The position numbers and the translations under genes were made by a program. Shown here one piece after another: positions 15,694 through 22,161 of a DNA stretch of 23,740 bases. Source of the stretch: an uncultured Oscillospiraceae bacterium (GTDB lineage: Bacteria > Bacillota > Clostridia > Oscillospirales > Oscillospiraceae); assembly GCA_910587285.1 (NCBI GenBank), contig CAJULM010000042.1:1-23740 (forward strand), written 5' to 3'. The first letter of the stretch is position 1. Every line of letters starts with the position of its first letter. The notes under the pieces were generated by a model. That model was not told where the DNA came from, did no database searches, and saw nothing but the letters and a program-made list of their open reading frames with translations.

Positions 15694-16277
15694 ACTGGAA
15701 AGAGTTGAAGGTGGGCTTTGCGTTCTGCGGGTCCTTTTGCACCATGTCCAAAGCGCTGGACGCGCTGGAACAGACGGCGGCCCGGTTTGGGCCGGTGACG
15801 CCCATTGTGTCCGAGACGGTGGCGGCCACCGACACCCGTTTCGGCACGGCCCACGAATTTATGCGGGAGATGGAGCGTATCTGCTCCCGGCGGGTGATTG
15901 CCACCGTGGCCCAGGCGGAGCCCATCGGGCCCAAGGGACTGCTGGATGTGCTGGTGATCTGCCCCTGCACAGGCAATACCCTGGCCAAGCTGGCCCACGG
16001 TGTCACCGACACTGCCGTCACGATGGCGGCCAAGGCCCATTTGCGCAACGGGCGGCCCCTGGTGCTGGCCATCGCCACCAACGACGGCCTGGCGGGCTCC
16101 GCTCCCAACCTGGGGACTATGCTGGGGCGGAAGCACGTGTACCTTGTCCCCTTTGGTCAGGATGACCATGTGGAAAAGCCTGCCTCCCTGGTGGCGGACT
16201 TCACCCAAATTCCCGATACGGTGGAGGCCGCGATGCGGGGGGAGCAGTTGCAACCCTTGCTGTTGGGGTGCGGATGA
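15690..16277 (+). CDS. dpaB: Dipicolinate synthase subunit B
   Basis: This 195-residue flavoprotein-like subunit of dipicolinate synthase (SpoVFB) resembles phosphopantothenoylcysteine decarboxylase-type flavoproteins. Visible blocks are F-A-F-C-G-S-F-C-T (11-19), I-C-P-C-T-G-N-T-L-A-K-L (about 90-101), and A-I-A-T-N-D-G-L. The start is GTG at 15690 in the 4-base GTGA overlap with dpaA, with GGAGG about 10 bases upstream, so the two subunits are translationally coupled. Length is close to B. subtilis SpoVFB. The presence of both subunits means this organism makes dipicolinate by the classical enzyme and not by the EtfA-dependent route of some clostridia. Confidence 0.95.
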   Translation: MNWKELKVGFAFCGSFCTMSKALDALEQTAARFGPVTPIVSETVAATDTRFGTAHEFMREMERICSRRVIATVAQAEPIGPKGLLDVLVICPCTGNTLAKLAHGVTDTAVTMAAKAHLRNGRPLVLAIATNDGLAGSAPNLGTMLGRKHVYLVPFGQDDHVEKPASLVADFTQIPDTVEAAMRGEQLQPLLLGCG

Positions 16278-16286
16278 TTTTTCTCC

Positions 16287-16315
16287 TTGCAATCAGGCCC
16301 AAAAGGGCATATAAT
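16287..16315 (+). promoter_or_regulatory. Sigma-A-type promoter of corA
   Basis: TTGCAA (16287-16292) and a perfect TATAAT (16310-16315) are 17 bases apart. The spacer contains the small palindrome GCCC-AAAA-GGGC (16297-16308). The start would be near 16322, about 243 bases before the corA ATG. It begins 9 bases after dpaB, separating the sporulation pair from corA. Confidence 0.75.
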
Positions 16316-16321
16316 ATAAGA

Positions 16322-16564
16322 GCTGTTATCCGCGGCAATCAAAGCATAAAGGAAGTGAGATGCGTCGTGTCAGGCGATCCGTTCAGTCGAAGTTGGACCT
16401 TACAAACACGGCGCACCCGCTGAGTCAGCTCTCCCTGTCTCCCCGTGCGCCCGCTGCCTGTTGGCGTTTGCCAATGGGGAAATTTACAAGCGGAGCGGCG
16501 GGGGATTTTTCTGCCCTTTTCAGGGTGCGGTCCTCTCCCGGTTCCGGGAAAGGTGTGAGCGCGT
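16322..16564 (+). promoter_or_regulatory. Long 5' leader of corA with a possible upstream ORF
   Basis: About 243 untranslated bases separate the predicted start from corA. They contain an ORF start at 16360 behind AAAGGA (16348-16353). This frame runs 98 codons and overlaps the corA start out of frame. Hairpins are TTGGC-GTTT-GCCAA (16460-16475 region) and TCCCG-GTTC-CGGGA (about 16535-16548), the latter just upstream of the corA ribosome binding site. I did not recognise the conserved M-box blocks of the magnesium riboswitch, nor any other known class. Leader control by a peptide or an RNA fold is inference. Confidence 0.4.
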
Positions 16565-17494
16565 ATGCTGACCATCCACAAGACGGTGGAGGGGAAAATG
16601 ACCCGGCTGGATTCTGTGACAGACGGGTGCTGGGTCAATCTGATCAATCCCAGTGAGGACGAGCTGAGAAGCGTGGCCGCCACTCTGGCGGTGGAGCCGT
16701 CCTTCCTCCGGGCGGCGCTGGACGAGGAGGAGACCTCCCGCATTGACAAGGAGGACGGCTCCACCCTCATCATTGTGGACACCCCCGCCATGGAGCGGGA
16801 CGAGACTGGGGTGGTATACTCCACCCTGCCCATGGGCATCATCGTCACCGGCGGGCATATCATTACGGTTTGCCTGAAGGAGACCTCGGTGGTGCGGGAC
16901 CTGCAAAACGGTATGGTGCGGGATGTGCGCACCGAGCAGCGCACCCGGTTCATCCTGAACATTCTGCTGCTGGTGGCCAAGCGGTACTTGAATTACCTGA
17001 AGCAGATCGACAAGACCTACAACCATATGGAGCGGCAGCTGTACAAGTCCCAGCGGAACAAGGAGCTGATCCAGCTGCTGGACCTGGAGAAGTCTCTGGT
17101 CTACTTCAACACCTCCCTGAAGGCCAACGAGGTGACGCTGGAGAAAATTCTCCGGGGGCGCATCGTCACTCTCTATGAGGAGGACCACGATCTGCTGGAG
17201 GACGTGCTGATCGAGGTGCGTCAGGCCATTGAGATGGCTCAGATTTACTCCGACATCATCTCAGGGATGATGGACGCCTTCGCCTCCGTCATCTCCAACA
17301 ACCTGAACGTGATTATGAAGCTGCTGGCCTCCGTCACCATCCTCATGACAGTGCCCAACATTGTGTTCAGCTTCTATGGTATGAACATCTCGGGGGGGCT
17401 GCCCTTTGCCGGCAGCTTCTGGCCGCCGCTGCTGCTGTCCATCGCCATCATCGTGGTGGTGGGCATCATCCTGAAGAAGAAGGATTTGCTGTAA
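16565..17494 (+). CDS. corA: CorA-family magnesium/divalent metal channel
   Basis: This 309-residue inner-membrane channel has a large cytosolic N-terminal domain (about 1-245, mostly helical and charged), then two membrane helices near 250-270 and 286-303. The selectivity signature Y-G-M-N is at 271-274, at the end of helix 1. It ends in the basic tail K-K-K-D-L-L typical of the family. CorA forms homopentamers that import Mg2+, and some homologues move Co2+, Ni2+ or Zn2+. AAAGGTG (16549-16555) is 9 bases upstream of the ATG. It has its own promoter and long leader, and is followed by parS and a terminator. Confidence 0.95.
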   Translation: MLTIHKTVEGKMTRLDSVTDGCWVNLINPSEDELRSVAATLAVEPSFLRAALDEEETSRIDKEDGSTLIIVDTPAMERDETGVVYSTLPMGIIVTGGHIITVCLKETSVVRDLQNGMVRDVRTEQRTRFILNILLLVAKRYLNYLKQIDKTYNHMERQLYKSQRNKELIQLLDLEKSLVYFNTSLKANEVTLEKILRGRIVTLYEEDHDLLEDVLIEVRQAIEMAQIYSDIISGMMDAFASVISNNLNVIMKLLASVTILMTVPNIVFSFYGMNISGGLPFAGSFWPPLLLSIAIIVVVGIILKKKDLL

Positions 17495-17500
17495 AACGGA

Positions 17501-17516
17501 TGTTTCACGTGAAACA
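17501..17516 (+). promoter_or_regulatory. parS: parS centromere site (ParB/Spo0J binding)
   Basis: TGTTTCACGTGAAACA is a perfect 16-base palindrome identical to the B. subtilis parS consensus bound by ParB (Spo0J). It lies between the corA stop and its terminator stem. ParB loads here and spreads to recruit SMC/condensin and position the origin. parS sites usually cluster near oriC, so this contig is probably origin-proximal. Confidence 0.93.
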
Positions 17517-17552
17517 AAACCGGGTGCGGAGAAATTCCGCGCCCGGTTTTTT
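17516..17552 (+). terminator. Rho-independent terminator of corA
   Basis: The stem AAAACCGGGTGCGG (17516-17529) pairs with CCGCGCCCGGTTTT (17537-17550) with one T-G pair and a 7-base loop. It is followed by a run of six T (17547-17552). Its left arm abuts the right edge of parS. Confidence 0.92.
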
Positions 17553-17593
17553 GCAGCTTACCCCGCCTGTCGCGCAGGACGCGCGCCGGCCCA

Positions 17594-17622
17594 TTGCCAA
17601 GGCTGGGTCGGTCGTGTATGCT
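17594..17622 (+). promoter_or_regulatory. Promoter of the LytTR/DUF3021 operon
   Basis: TTGCCA (17594-17599) and TATGCT (17617-17622) are 17 bases apart. The predicted start is near 17629, with a leader of about 105 bases to the ATG at 17735. Confidence 0.5.
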
Positions 17623-17645
17623 GAGTGTGCAGCTGCAAACAGGGG

Positions 17646-17677
17646 CCCCGCAAAGCCGGCTTTCAGACTTTGCGGGG
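17646..17677 (+). promoter_or_regulatory. Leader hairpin upstream of the LytTR gene
   Basis: CCCCGCAAAG (17646-17655) and CTTTGCGGGG (17668-17677) form a perfect 10-bp stem with a 12-base loop, about 57 bases before the start codon. There is no T-tract, so it is not a terminator. It could be an mRNA stabiliser or a protein-binding inverted repeat. Confidence 0.5.
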
Positions 17678-17734
17678 GAGAAGGCACAGCGCAGCAGAGG
17701 GTGCGCGGTCTGTATGGATGAAGGAGGGAAGCCA

Positions 17735-18172
17735 ATGAGGGTAACGGTAGAGGAGCGGCCGGAATTGGAGCAGACGGAGGTGGTGGTCCGCTGCCGGCGG
17801 ATGGACGCCCAGGTGTCCCGGCTGGTAGAGCTGCTGCGGCTGTCCGACGCCCGGCTGGTGGGGGAGCGGGACGGCCAGACCTGCATTTTGGACGAGGACG
17901 ACGTGCTGTATATCGATACGGTGGACCGGGGCACCTTTCTCTACACCGCCGACGGCGTGTACGAGAGCCATCTGCGGCTGTATGAGCTGGAGGAGCAGCT
18001 GGCTCCCCAGGATTTCATCCGGGTGAGCAAGTCAGCCATCGTGAACTTTGACCAGGTGAAGTCGCTGCGCCCCGACTTCGGCGGGCGGCTGCGGCTGACC
18101 ATGAGCAACGGCGAGGTGGTGGTGGCCAACCGCCAGTACGTCCCCGCCATCAAACAGAAATTGGGACTTTGA
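17735..18172 (+). CDS. LytTR-domain DNA-binding regulator
   Basis: This 145-residue protein is mostly a LytTR DNA-binding domain (about 45-145). Typical blocks are V-L-Y-I-D-T-V-D-R (57-65), F-I-R-V-S-K-S-A-I-V-N (94-104) and N-R-Q-Y-V-P-A-I-K (132-140). It has no receiver domain, so it is not a classical two-component regulator. The ATG at 17735 has AAGGAGG (17721-17727) 7 bases upstream. The longer in-frame ORF begins inside the promoter. A DUF3021-type membrane protein follows 15 bases later. Family knowledge: small LytTR regulators paired with a membrane inhibitor form LytTR regulatory systems such as HdrRM and BrsRM of streptococci. The target genes here are unknown, and autoregulation is likely. 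Confidence 0.9.
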   Translation: MRVTVEERPELEQTEVVVRCRRMDAQVSRLVELLRLSDARLVGERDGQTCILDEDDVLYIDTVDRGTFLYTADGVYESHLRLYELEEQLAPQDFIRVSKSAIVNFDQVKSLRPDFGGRLRLTMSNGEVVVANRQYVPAIKQKLGL

Positions 18173-18187
18173 AAGGAGCGCTTTGAG

Positions 18188-18640
18188 ATGAAAGATAAGA
18201 TGAGAGAGTTTTTTGACGTGGTGGTGGCCGTCAAGCAGCGGGCGGCTCTGAATTACACCGCCACCATGTGCATCTATGTGTTCTTCCTTTGGGTGTTCAA
18301 ACAGGACGGCGCGTCCCTGCCCATACTGTTCTCCCTGCTGGTGGTGGGGGTGGCGGCCGGCCTGATGCAAGTGGTGGCGTTCTCCAACGTGCTGTTCAAA
18401 AAGCTGGCCTACGGCTGGCGGATGGTGCTGTTCTTTGTGGTGTTCGGGGCCATCCTCACCGCCTTTGCCGTGGGCTTCGGCTGGTTCCCGACCGGCAGCG
18501 TGGGGGCCTGGGTGAGCTTTGCGGTCATCTTCGTGCTGATTTTCGTGGCTATCGCCGGGGGCATTGAGATTTACTACCGCGCCAGCGGGCGGAAATGGGA
18601 CGACCGGCTGGACTGGTACCGGCGGTGCAAGGGGGAATAA
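18188..18640 (+). CDS. DUF3021-type four-helix membrane protein, probable LytTR partner
   Basis: This 150-residue integral membrane protein has four predicted helices near 22-38, 43-64, 78-99 and 105-130, a short cytosolic N-terminus rich in charge, and a basic Trp/Tyr-containing C-terminal tail (131-150). Size, topology and position right after a stand-alone LytTR regulator match the DUF3021 family. Such proteins are thought to hold the regulator inactive at the membrane until a signal arrives, though for this pair that is inference. AAAGGAG (18172-18178) is 9 bases before the ATG at 18188. No transport or enzyme motif is visible. Confidence 0.82.
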   Translation: MKDKMREFFDVVVAVKQRAALNYTATMCIYVFFLWVFKQDGASLPILFSLLVVGVAAGLMQVVAFSNVLFKKLAYGWRMVLFFVVFGAILTAFAVGFGWFPTGSVGAWVSFAVIFVLIFVAIAGGIEIYYRASGRKWDDRLDWYRRCKGE

Positions 18641-18688
18641 ACGGCACAGGGGCGGCAAAGTGTCAAAATAATATTTACAAATATCCCA

Positions 18689-18717
18689 TTGTTTTTTTCT
18701 CCGCAATCGTGTAAACT
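18689..18717 (+). promoter_or_regulatory. Promoter of the mini membrane protein genes
   Basis: TTGTTT (18689-18694) and TAAACT (18712-18717) have a 17-base spacer. An AT-rich tract from 18659 to 18698, unusual for this window, lies upstream and could act as an UP element. The start would be near 18724. Confidence 0.55.
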
Positions 18718-18745
18718 AAGAGCATCACACGAGGAGGGATCGCGT

Positions 18746-18856
18746 ATGAAAATTGCCAGCTTTATTTTGAGGACGGCCGCCATTGCCCTGGCCGCGGCCT
18801 CGGTGGCGTGCGCCGCGGTGTCGTGCCTGTGCGCATCCCTCCGAGCAGACGATTGA
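18746..18856 (+). CDS. 36-residue mini membrane protein (first of a tandem pair)
   Basis: A short ORF with AGGAGG (18732-18737) 8 bases before its ATG encodes 36 residues: a basic N-terminus (M-K-I-A-S-F-I-L-R), a run of Ala/Val/Ile/Leu with several Cys (about 10-30), and a short charged end R-A-D-D. It looks like a single membrane helix. About 14 of its first 25 residues are identical to the next gene product, so the two are paralogues by tandem duplication, and this copy lacks the acidic tail. No function is known. Support comes from the promoter, the ribosome binding site and the paralogy. It could be a degenerating copy. Confidence 0.7.
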   Translation: MKIASFILRTAAIALAAASVACAAVSCLCASLRADD

Positions 18857-18873
18857 CAGGAGGAAAGATTGAG

Positions 18874-19065
18874 ATGAAAGCTGCCCGTTTTGTGTTGAAG
18901 GTCGTGGCCATATCCATGGCGGCCGCCGCCGTGGCCTGCGCCGTGGCGGCCTATTGGGACAGAATTGTGGACGTGTTCTACGCCATTGCCGACAAGATTG
19001 AGGAGAAGAAGGCGGATATTCGTTTTGCCTCCGAGTATGAGGATTACGACGACTGCGCGCTCTGA
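18874..19065 (+). CDS. 63-residue mini membrane protein (second of a tandem pair)
   Basis: This 63-residue protein has M-K-A-A-R-F-V-L-K followed by a hydrophobic Ala/Val-rich helix (about 8-27), then an amphipathic stretch with W-D-R-I-V-D-V-F-Y and K-I-E-E-K-K-A-D, and a strongly acidic tail (S-E-Y-E-D-Y-D-D-C). It is probably a single-pass protein with a cytosolic or surface tail. AGGAGG (18858-18863) is 10 bases upstream of the ATG, and the gene starts 17 bases after its shorter paralogue. An in-frame longer ORF has no ribosome binding site. A strong terminator follows. I do not recognise a characterised family. Similar short Ala-rich proteins are, from memory, common hypotheticals in Oscillospiraceae. 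Confidence 0.8.
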   Translation: MKAARFVLKVVAISMAAAAVACAVAAYWDRIVDVFYAIADKIEEKKADIRFASEYEDYDDCAL

Positions 19066-19067
19066 GA

Positions 19068-19104
19068 AAGAAGCCCTGCCTGAACCCAGGCAGGGCTTCT
19101 TTTT
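19068..19104. terminator. Bidirectional terminator between the mini protein gene and tsaD
   Basis: A perfect 15-bp stem, AAGAAGCCCTGCCTG paired with CAGGCAGGGCTTCTT around AACC, is followed by TTTT on the plus strand and by TTCTTTCTC on the minus strand. The tsaD stop codon (19105-19103) overlaps the plus-strand T-run, so one hairpin serves both convergent units. Confidence 0.93.
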
Positions 19105-20113
19105 ATCCTTTGGATATATCCAGACTGGCTTTGGCGTTTAATTCCCATCCGGCGGTGTGGCCCGCCAGGTACTCATAGTACCCCTGGCTGCCGATCATGG
19201 CGGCGTTGTCGCCGCACAGGGAGAGTGGCGGCAGCCACAGCTTGGCGCCGGCCTGGGCGCAGGCGCGCTCCAGGTCGGCGCGGATGCGGCTGTTGGCGGC
19301 CACTCCTCCCGCCACGGCGATCTTATGATAGCCGGTCATGGTGTCCGCCTCCATGACCCGGGGAATCAGAGAGTCGGACACGGCGGCGGCGAAGGAGGCG
19401 GCCAGGTCGTGGAGGTTGAGGGCCTCCCCCTTCTGCTGGGCGTTGTGGATGGTGTTGAGCACCGCCGTCTTCAGTCCGGAGAAGGACATATCCAGCGGGT
19501 GGTCGGCCACGTGGGCGCGGGGAAATACATAGGCTTTATCATTGCCCCCCTGGGCCATTTTGTCCATGGGCCCGCCGCCGGGATAGCCCAGACCCAGCAC
19601 CCGGGCGGTCTTGTCAAAGCACTCCCCCGCCGCGTCGTCCCGGGTGGAGCCCAGCACCGCGAAATGGGTGTAGTCGCGAACGTCCACGATGGCGGTGGTG
19701 CCGCCGGACACGCACAGGCACAGGAAGGGGGGCTCCAGGTCGGGGTGGGCGATGTAATTGGCGGCGATGTGCCCCCGGACGTGGTGGACGGGGATGAGCG
19801 GCACGCCCAAGCCAAAGGCGGCGGACTTGGCGAAGGATACCCCCACCAGTAGCGCCCCGATGAGCCCAGGGGCGTAGGTGACGGCCACGGCGTCGATGTC
19901 TCGCCTGGCCAGGCCGGACTGCCGCAGGGCCTCGTCCGCCAGGCCTGAGATGGCCTCCACGTGCTTGCGGGAGGCGATTTCGGGCACAACGCCGCCGTAA
20001 ATGGCGTGCATATCTGCCGAGGAGGCGATGACGGAGGAGAGCACGGTGCGGCCGTCCCGCACCACAGCGGCGGCGGTCTCGTCGCAGGAGGACTCAAAGG
20101 CTAAAATGTTCAT
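19103..20113 (-). CDS. tsaD: tRNA N6-adenosine threonylcarbamoyltransferase TsaD
   Basis: This 336-residue Kae1/Qri7/TsaD-family enzyme transfers the threonylcarbamoyl group from TC-AMP to A37 of ANN-decoding tRNAs, working with TsaB and TsaE. The actin-like ASKHA fold carries E-S-S-C-D-E-T (7-13), the metal site H111-x-x-x-H115 (H-V-R-G-H) and D302 in C-G-D-N, plus V-S-G-G-T-T (135-140) and G-G-V-A-A-N. Length is normal. The start is ATG at 20113 behind AAAAGGTGA on the minus strand. It is the last gene of a tightly packed operon with three acetyltransferase genes. tsaB and tsaE are not in the window. Confidence 0.96.
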   Translation of the reverse strand: MNILAFESSCDETAAAVVRDGRTVLSSVIASSADMHAIYGGVVPEIASRKHVEAISGLADEALRQSGLARRDIDAVAVTYAPGLIGALLVGVSFAKSAAFGLGVPLIPVHHVRGHIAANYIAHPDLEPPFLCLCVSGGTTAIVDVRDYTHFAVLGSTRDDAAGECFDKTARVLGLGYPGGGPMDKMAQGGNDKAYVFPRAHVADHPLDMSFSGLKTAVLNTIHNAQQKGEALNLHDLAASFAAAVSDSLIPRVMEADTMTGYHKIAVAGGVAANSRIRADLERACAQAGAKLWLPPLSLCGDNAAMIGSQGYYEYLAGHTAGWELNAKASLDISKG

Positions 20114-20117
20114 GCAA

Positions 20118-20609
20118 TCACCTTTTCTCTTGTTCTAAATCGAGCAGATAGTACTGGGATGAAACGCCGTTCTCCACAAATTCCTCCATCAGATGGAAGC
20201 CGCTTTTCCCCAGCACCCGGATGGAGGAGAGATTGCTGGAAAAGGTGAACGCGCCCACGGTACGAAGGGCGTACCTCTGTGCGGCTTCGGGCAGGAACAG
20301 CGCCAACGCCTTGGACGCGATGCCTTGCCCCCACAGCTCCGGCTCAAAGACGCAGCAGCTTACCATAGCGCTGGGCGCACCGGCGGGGTCGATGCAGTAG
20401 CACCACACGTCCCCCACGTGCCGCCCGTCCGCCAGGATGGTCCGCCCGAAGCTGGACGCACCGGGGAGCTGGGAGGCGTGGAAGTCCGCCGCCGCTTCCT
20501 CCGCCGTCCTGGCCTTCAAAGGGAGGGTGGCGCGGATGGCCGGGGTGTTCATCCGCTCAAAGGAGCGGGCCGCGCTTTCGGCGGTGCGGTTTCCCAACAA
20601 TATGTCCAT
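20118..20609 (-). CDS. GNAT family N-acetyltransferase
   Basis: This 163-residue protein has a GNAT-like fold. The acetyl-CoA loop region is V-F-E-P-E-L-W-G-Q-G-I-A-S-K-A-L (about 88-103, matching Q/R-x-x-G-x-G/A). A late block, N-L-S-S-I-R-V-L-G-K-S-G-F (about 126-138), matches motif B of the family. The substrate is unknown. The ATG at 20609 is preferred because the longer in-frame start overlaps the preceding gene. The preceding gene's stop ends at 20611, giving a 1-base gap and coupled translation with AGGG just upstream. tsaD follows after 4 bases. Confidence 0.83.
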   Translation of the reverse strand: MDILLGNRTAESAARSFERMNTPAIRATLPLKARTAEEAAADFHASQLPGASSFGRTILADGRHVGDVWCYCIDPAGAPSAMVSCCVFEPELWGQGIASKALALFLPEAAQRYALRTVGAFTFSSNLSSIRVLGKSGFHLMEEFVENGVSSQYYLLDLEQEKR

Positions 20610-20610
20610 G

Positions 20611-21708
20611 TCAGTCCCTGTCCTTCCGAATTTCAAAATTCTGTCCGTAGAGCCGCTCCGTGTGCGCCACGTCGTATTCATAGCCTGGGAAATCTTTGCG
20701 GAGGGTGACGGTGTTCAGACAGTCATATCCCAGGCGGCGGTACAGGCGGATGGCCGCCTCATTCCGGGCCGCCGCCTCCACATACATGGACTGGGAATAC
20801 TGCCGCACCATGGCCTCCGCCAGCCGGACGGCCTGACCACCGATGCCCCGGCCCTGGTACTCCGGCAGGACGAACAGATCCTCCAGCCAGTCGATCTCCC
20901 CGCCCCGGCTGCCCAGGTGGAGCAGGCCCACGGTTACGTCCTCCAGGGCGATGAAATACAGCCTGTGCCCCTGACCGGTCCAGGCCCGCAGGTCGGCCCT
21001 GGCCTCCTCCTCCGTCTGCTGGTAACGGTTGTGGGCCAGCCAGAAGCCCTGGATGAGCCGGACGGCCTCCGCCTCCTGTTCCGCCCCGTAGTCCACCAGG
21101 GAGGGATAGGTCTCTTCCACCCACTCCGGGGCGGGCTTCACCAGCTCGCCGGGGGCCAGGGGGAGCTGGATGTACCGCTCCATGTGGGCCGGGGAGAAGT
21201 ACCCGGCGTACACCCCTCGGTGGAGGGTCTCCACCCTCCGGTCGTCCCTCTCCGGTCCCCGGTAGAGGCAGTGAAAGCGCACCCCGAACAGGGCGCACTG
21301 GTAGTCCAGCACCCGGAAGCCGTTGCGCTGGTAGAAGGCGATGCGCCGCCGGCGCAGGTCGTTCTCCTCGGGGGAGACGTCCGGGCCGGGGGCCTCCGCC
21401 TCTCCGAAAAGCTGTCCGTACCGGTCCGCCAGCAGGTCCAGAATCCGGGACCCGAGCCCGCCGTTCCGCTTCCCCCGGAGCACGCCGAAATATTCCAGCA
21501 GCGCACCCTCCCGGCCCTCCGGCAGCCACGCCAGGGCGTAGCCCAGGGGCTGGCTCCCCTCCGTCACCAGCAGGGGGTCGTACCGGCCCAGGTCCATCAG
21601 CCGCAGCATGGCCCGGAGGGGCTTCAGCTCCGCCTTGGGGAAGTCGGTGGTCATTTCGTTCTCATAGAGGGCGGCAAGATCCTCTTTCGTCATGTTCTGT
21701 AATTCCAT
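20611..21708 (-). CDS. Tandem-domain GNAT acetyltransferase
   Basis: This 365-residue protein appears to contain two GNAT domains. The first (about 1-150) has the acetyl-CoA loop R-G-K-R-N-G-G-L-G-S-R-I-L. The second (about 210-345) has P-E-Y-Q-G-R-G-I-G-G-Q-A and A-A-R-N-E-A-A-I-R-L-Y-R-R-L-G-Y, the classic motif A/B pattern. A Glu/Arg/Tyr-rich linker joins them. One domain may be catalytic and the other structural. The substrate is unknown. The ATG at 21708 uses AGGAG, which overlaps the TAG stop of rimI, so translation is coupled. Confidence 0.84.
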   Translation of the reverse strand: MELQNMTKEDLAALYENEMTTDFPKAELKPLRAMLRLMDLGRYDPLLVTEGSQPLGYALAWLPEGREGALLEYFGVLRGKRNGGLGSRILDLLADRYGQLFGEAEAPGPDVSPEENDLRRRRIAFYQRNGFRVLDYQCALFGVRFHCLYRGPERDDRRVETLHRGVYAGYFSPAHMERYIQLPLAPGELVKPAPEWVEETYPSLVDYGAEQEAEAVRLIQGFWLAHNRYQQTEEEARADLRAWTGQGHRLYFIALEDVTVGLLHLGSRGGEIDWLEDLFVLPEYQGRGIGGQAVRLAEAMVRQYSQSMYVEAAARNEAAIRLYRRLGYDCLNTVTLRKDFPGYEYDVAHTERLYGQNFEIRKDRD

Positions 21709-21717
21709 GAGCTTCTC

Positions 21718-22161
21718 CTAAAAAGTCAGTGTCATTAAAACCGCGTCCTCTTTCGGCGCGTCATAGTAGTTTTTCCGCCGCCCCACCGCCTGGAAGCCGT
21801 GCTTTTCATACAGGGCGATGGCGGGGGTGTTGGAAGCCCTCACCTCCAGCATGAGGCAGGACAGGTGCTCCCGGCCAAAGCCCGTCAAGGTGCGGAGCAG
21901 CGCCTCCCCCACCCCTTGGCGGCGGGCGTCCGGGGCCACGGCGATGTTGTCCAGATTGCCCTCGTCCAGCACTGCGGACAGCACGGCGTAGCCCAAAATT
22001 GCGCCGTCCGCCCTCTGGGCCAGCAGGACGGCCACGCTGGGATTTTCCAGCGCCTCTCGGAACAATTCATTGCTCCACGGGTCGGCAGGGAAGCAGATTT
22101 TTTCCAGTGCTGCCACGGCGGGCAGGTGCTCGGCGGTCATGGGGACAATGCGCAGCTTCAT
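21718..22161 (-). CDS. rimI: Ribosomal-protein-alanine N-acetyltransferase RimI
   Basis: This 147-residue single-domain GNAT matches RimI, which acetylates the N-terminal alanine of ribosomal protein S18. Visible are M-T-A-E-H-L-P-A-V-A-A-L-E near the N-terminus, D-N-I-A-V-A-P-D-A-R-R-Q-G-V-G-E-A-L-L (the CoA loop), L-E-V-R-A-S-N-T-P-A-I-A-L-Y-E-K-H-G-F, and the terminal G-R-R-K-N-Y-Y. These last two blocks are strongly RimI-like. rimI commonly neighbours tsaB or tsaD in bacteria, as here. The ATG at 22161 overlaps the methyltransferase stop in an ATGA (4 bases). Confidence 0.9.
   Translation of the reverse strand: MKLRIVPMTAEHLPAVAALEKICFPADPWSNELFREALENPSVAVLLAQRADGAILGYAVLSAVLDEGNLDNIAVAPDARRQGVGEALLRTLTGFGREHLSCLMLEVRASNTPAIALYEKHGFQAVGRRKNYYDAPKEDAVLMTLTF

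Noticed and set aside
16322..16564. M-box magnesium riboswitch before corA
   Set aside because: The conserved M-box blocks (GTGAGGCTCC-like and the GCTGCTGCC/GACGGAAGCC region) are not found by eye. Only a partial CCGCTGCC is present. A covariance search is needed to settle it.
17553..17734. In-frame N-terminal extension of the LytTR protein (from 17594)
   Set aside because: It starts inside the promoter -35 and has no ribosome binding site. The ATG at 17735 has a perfect AAGGAGG.
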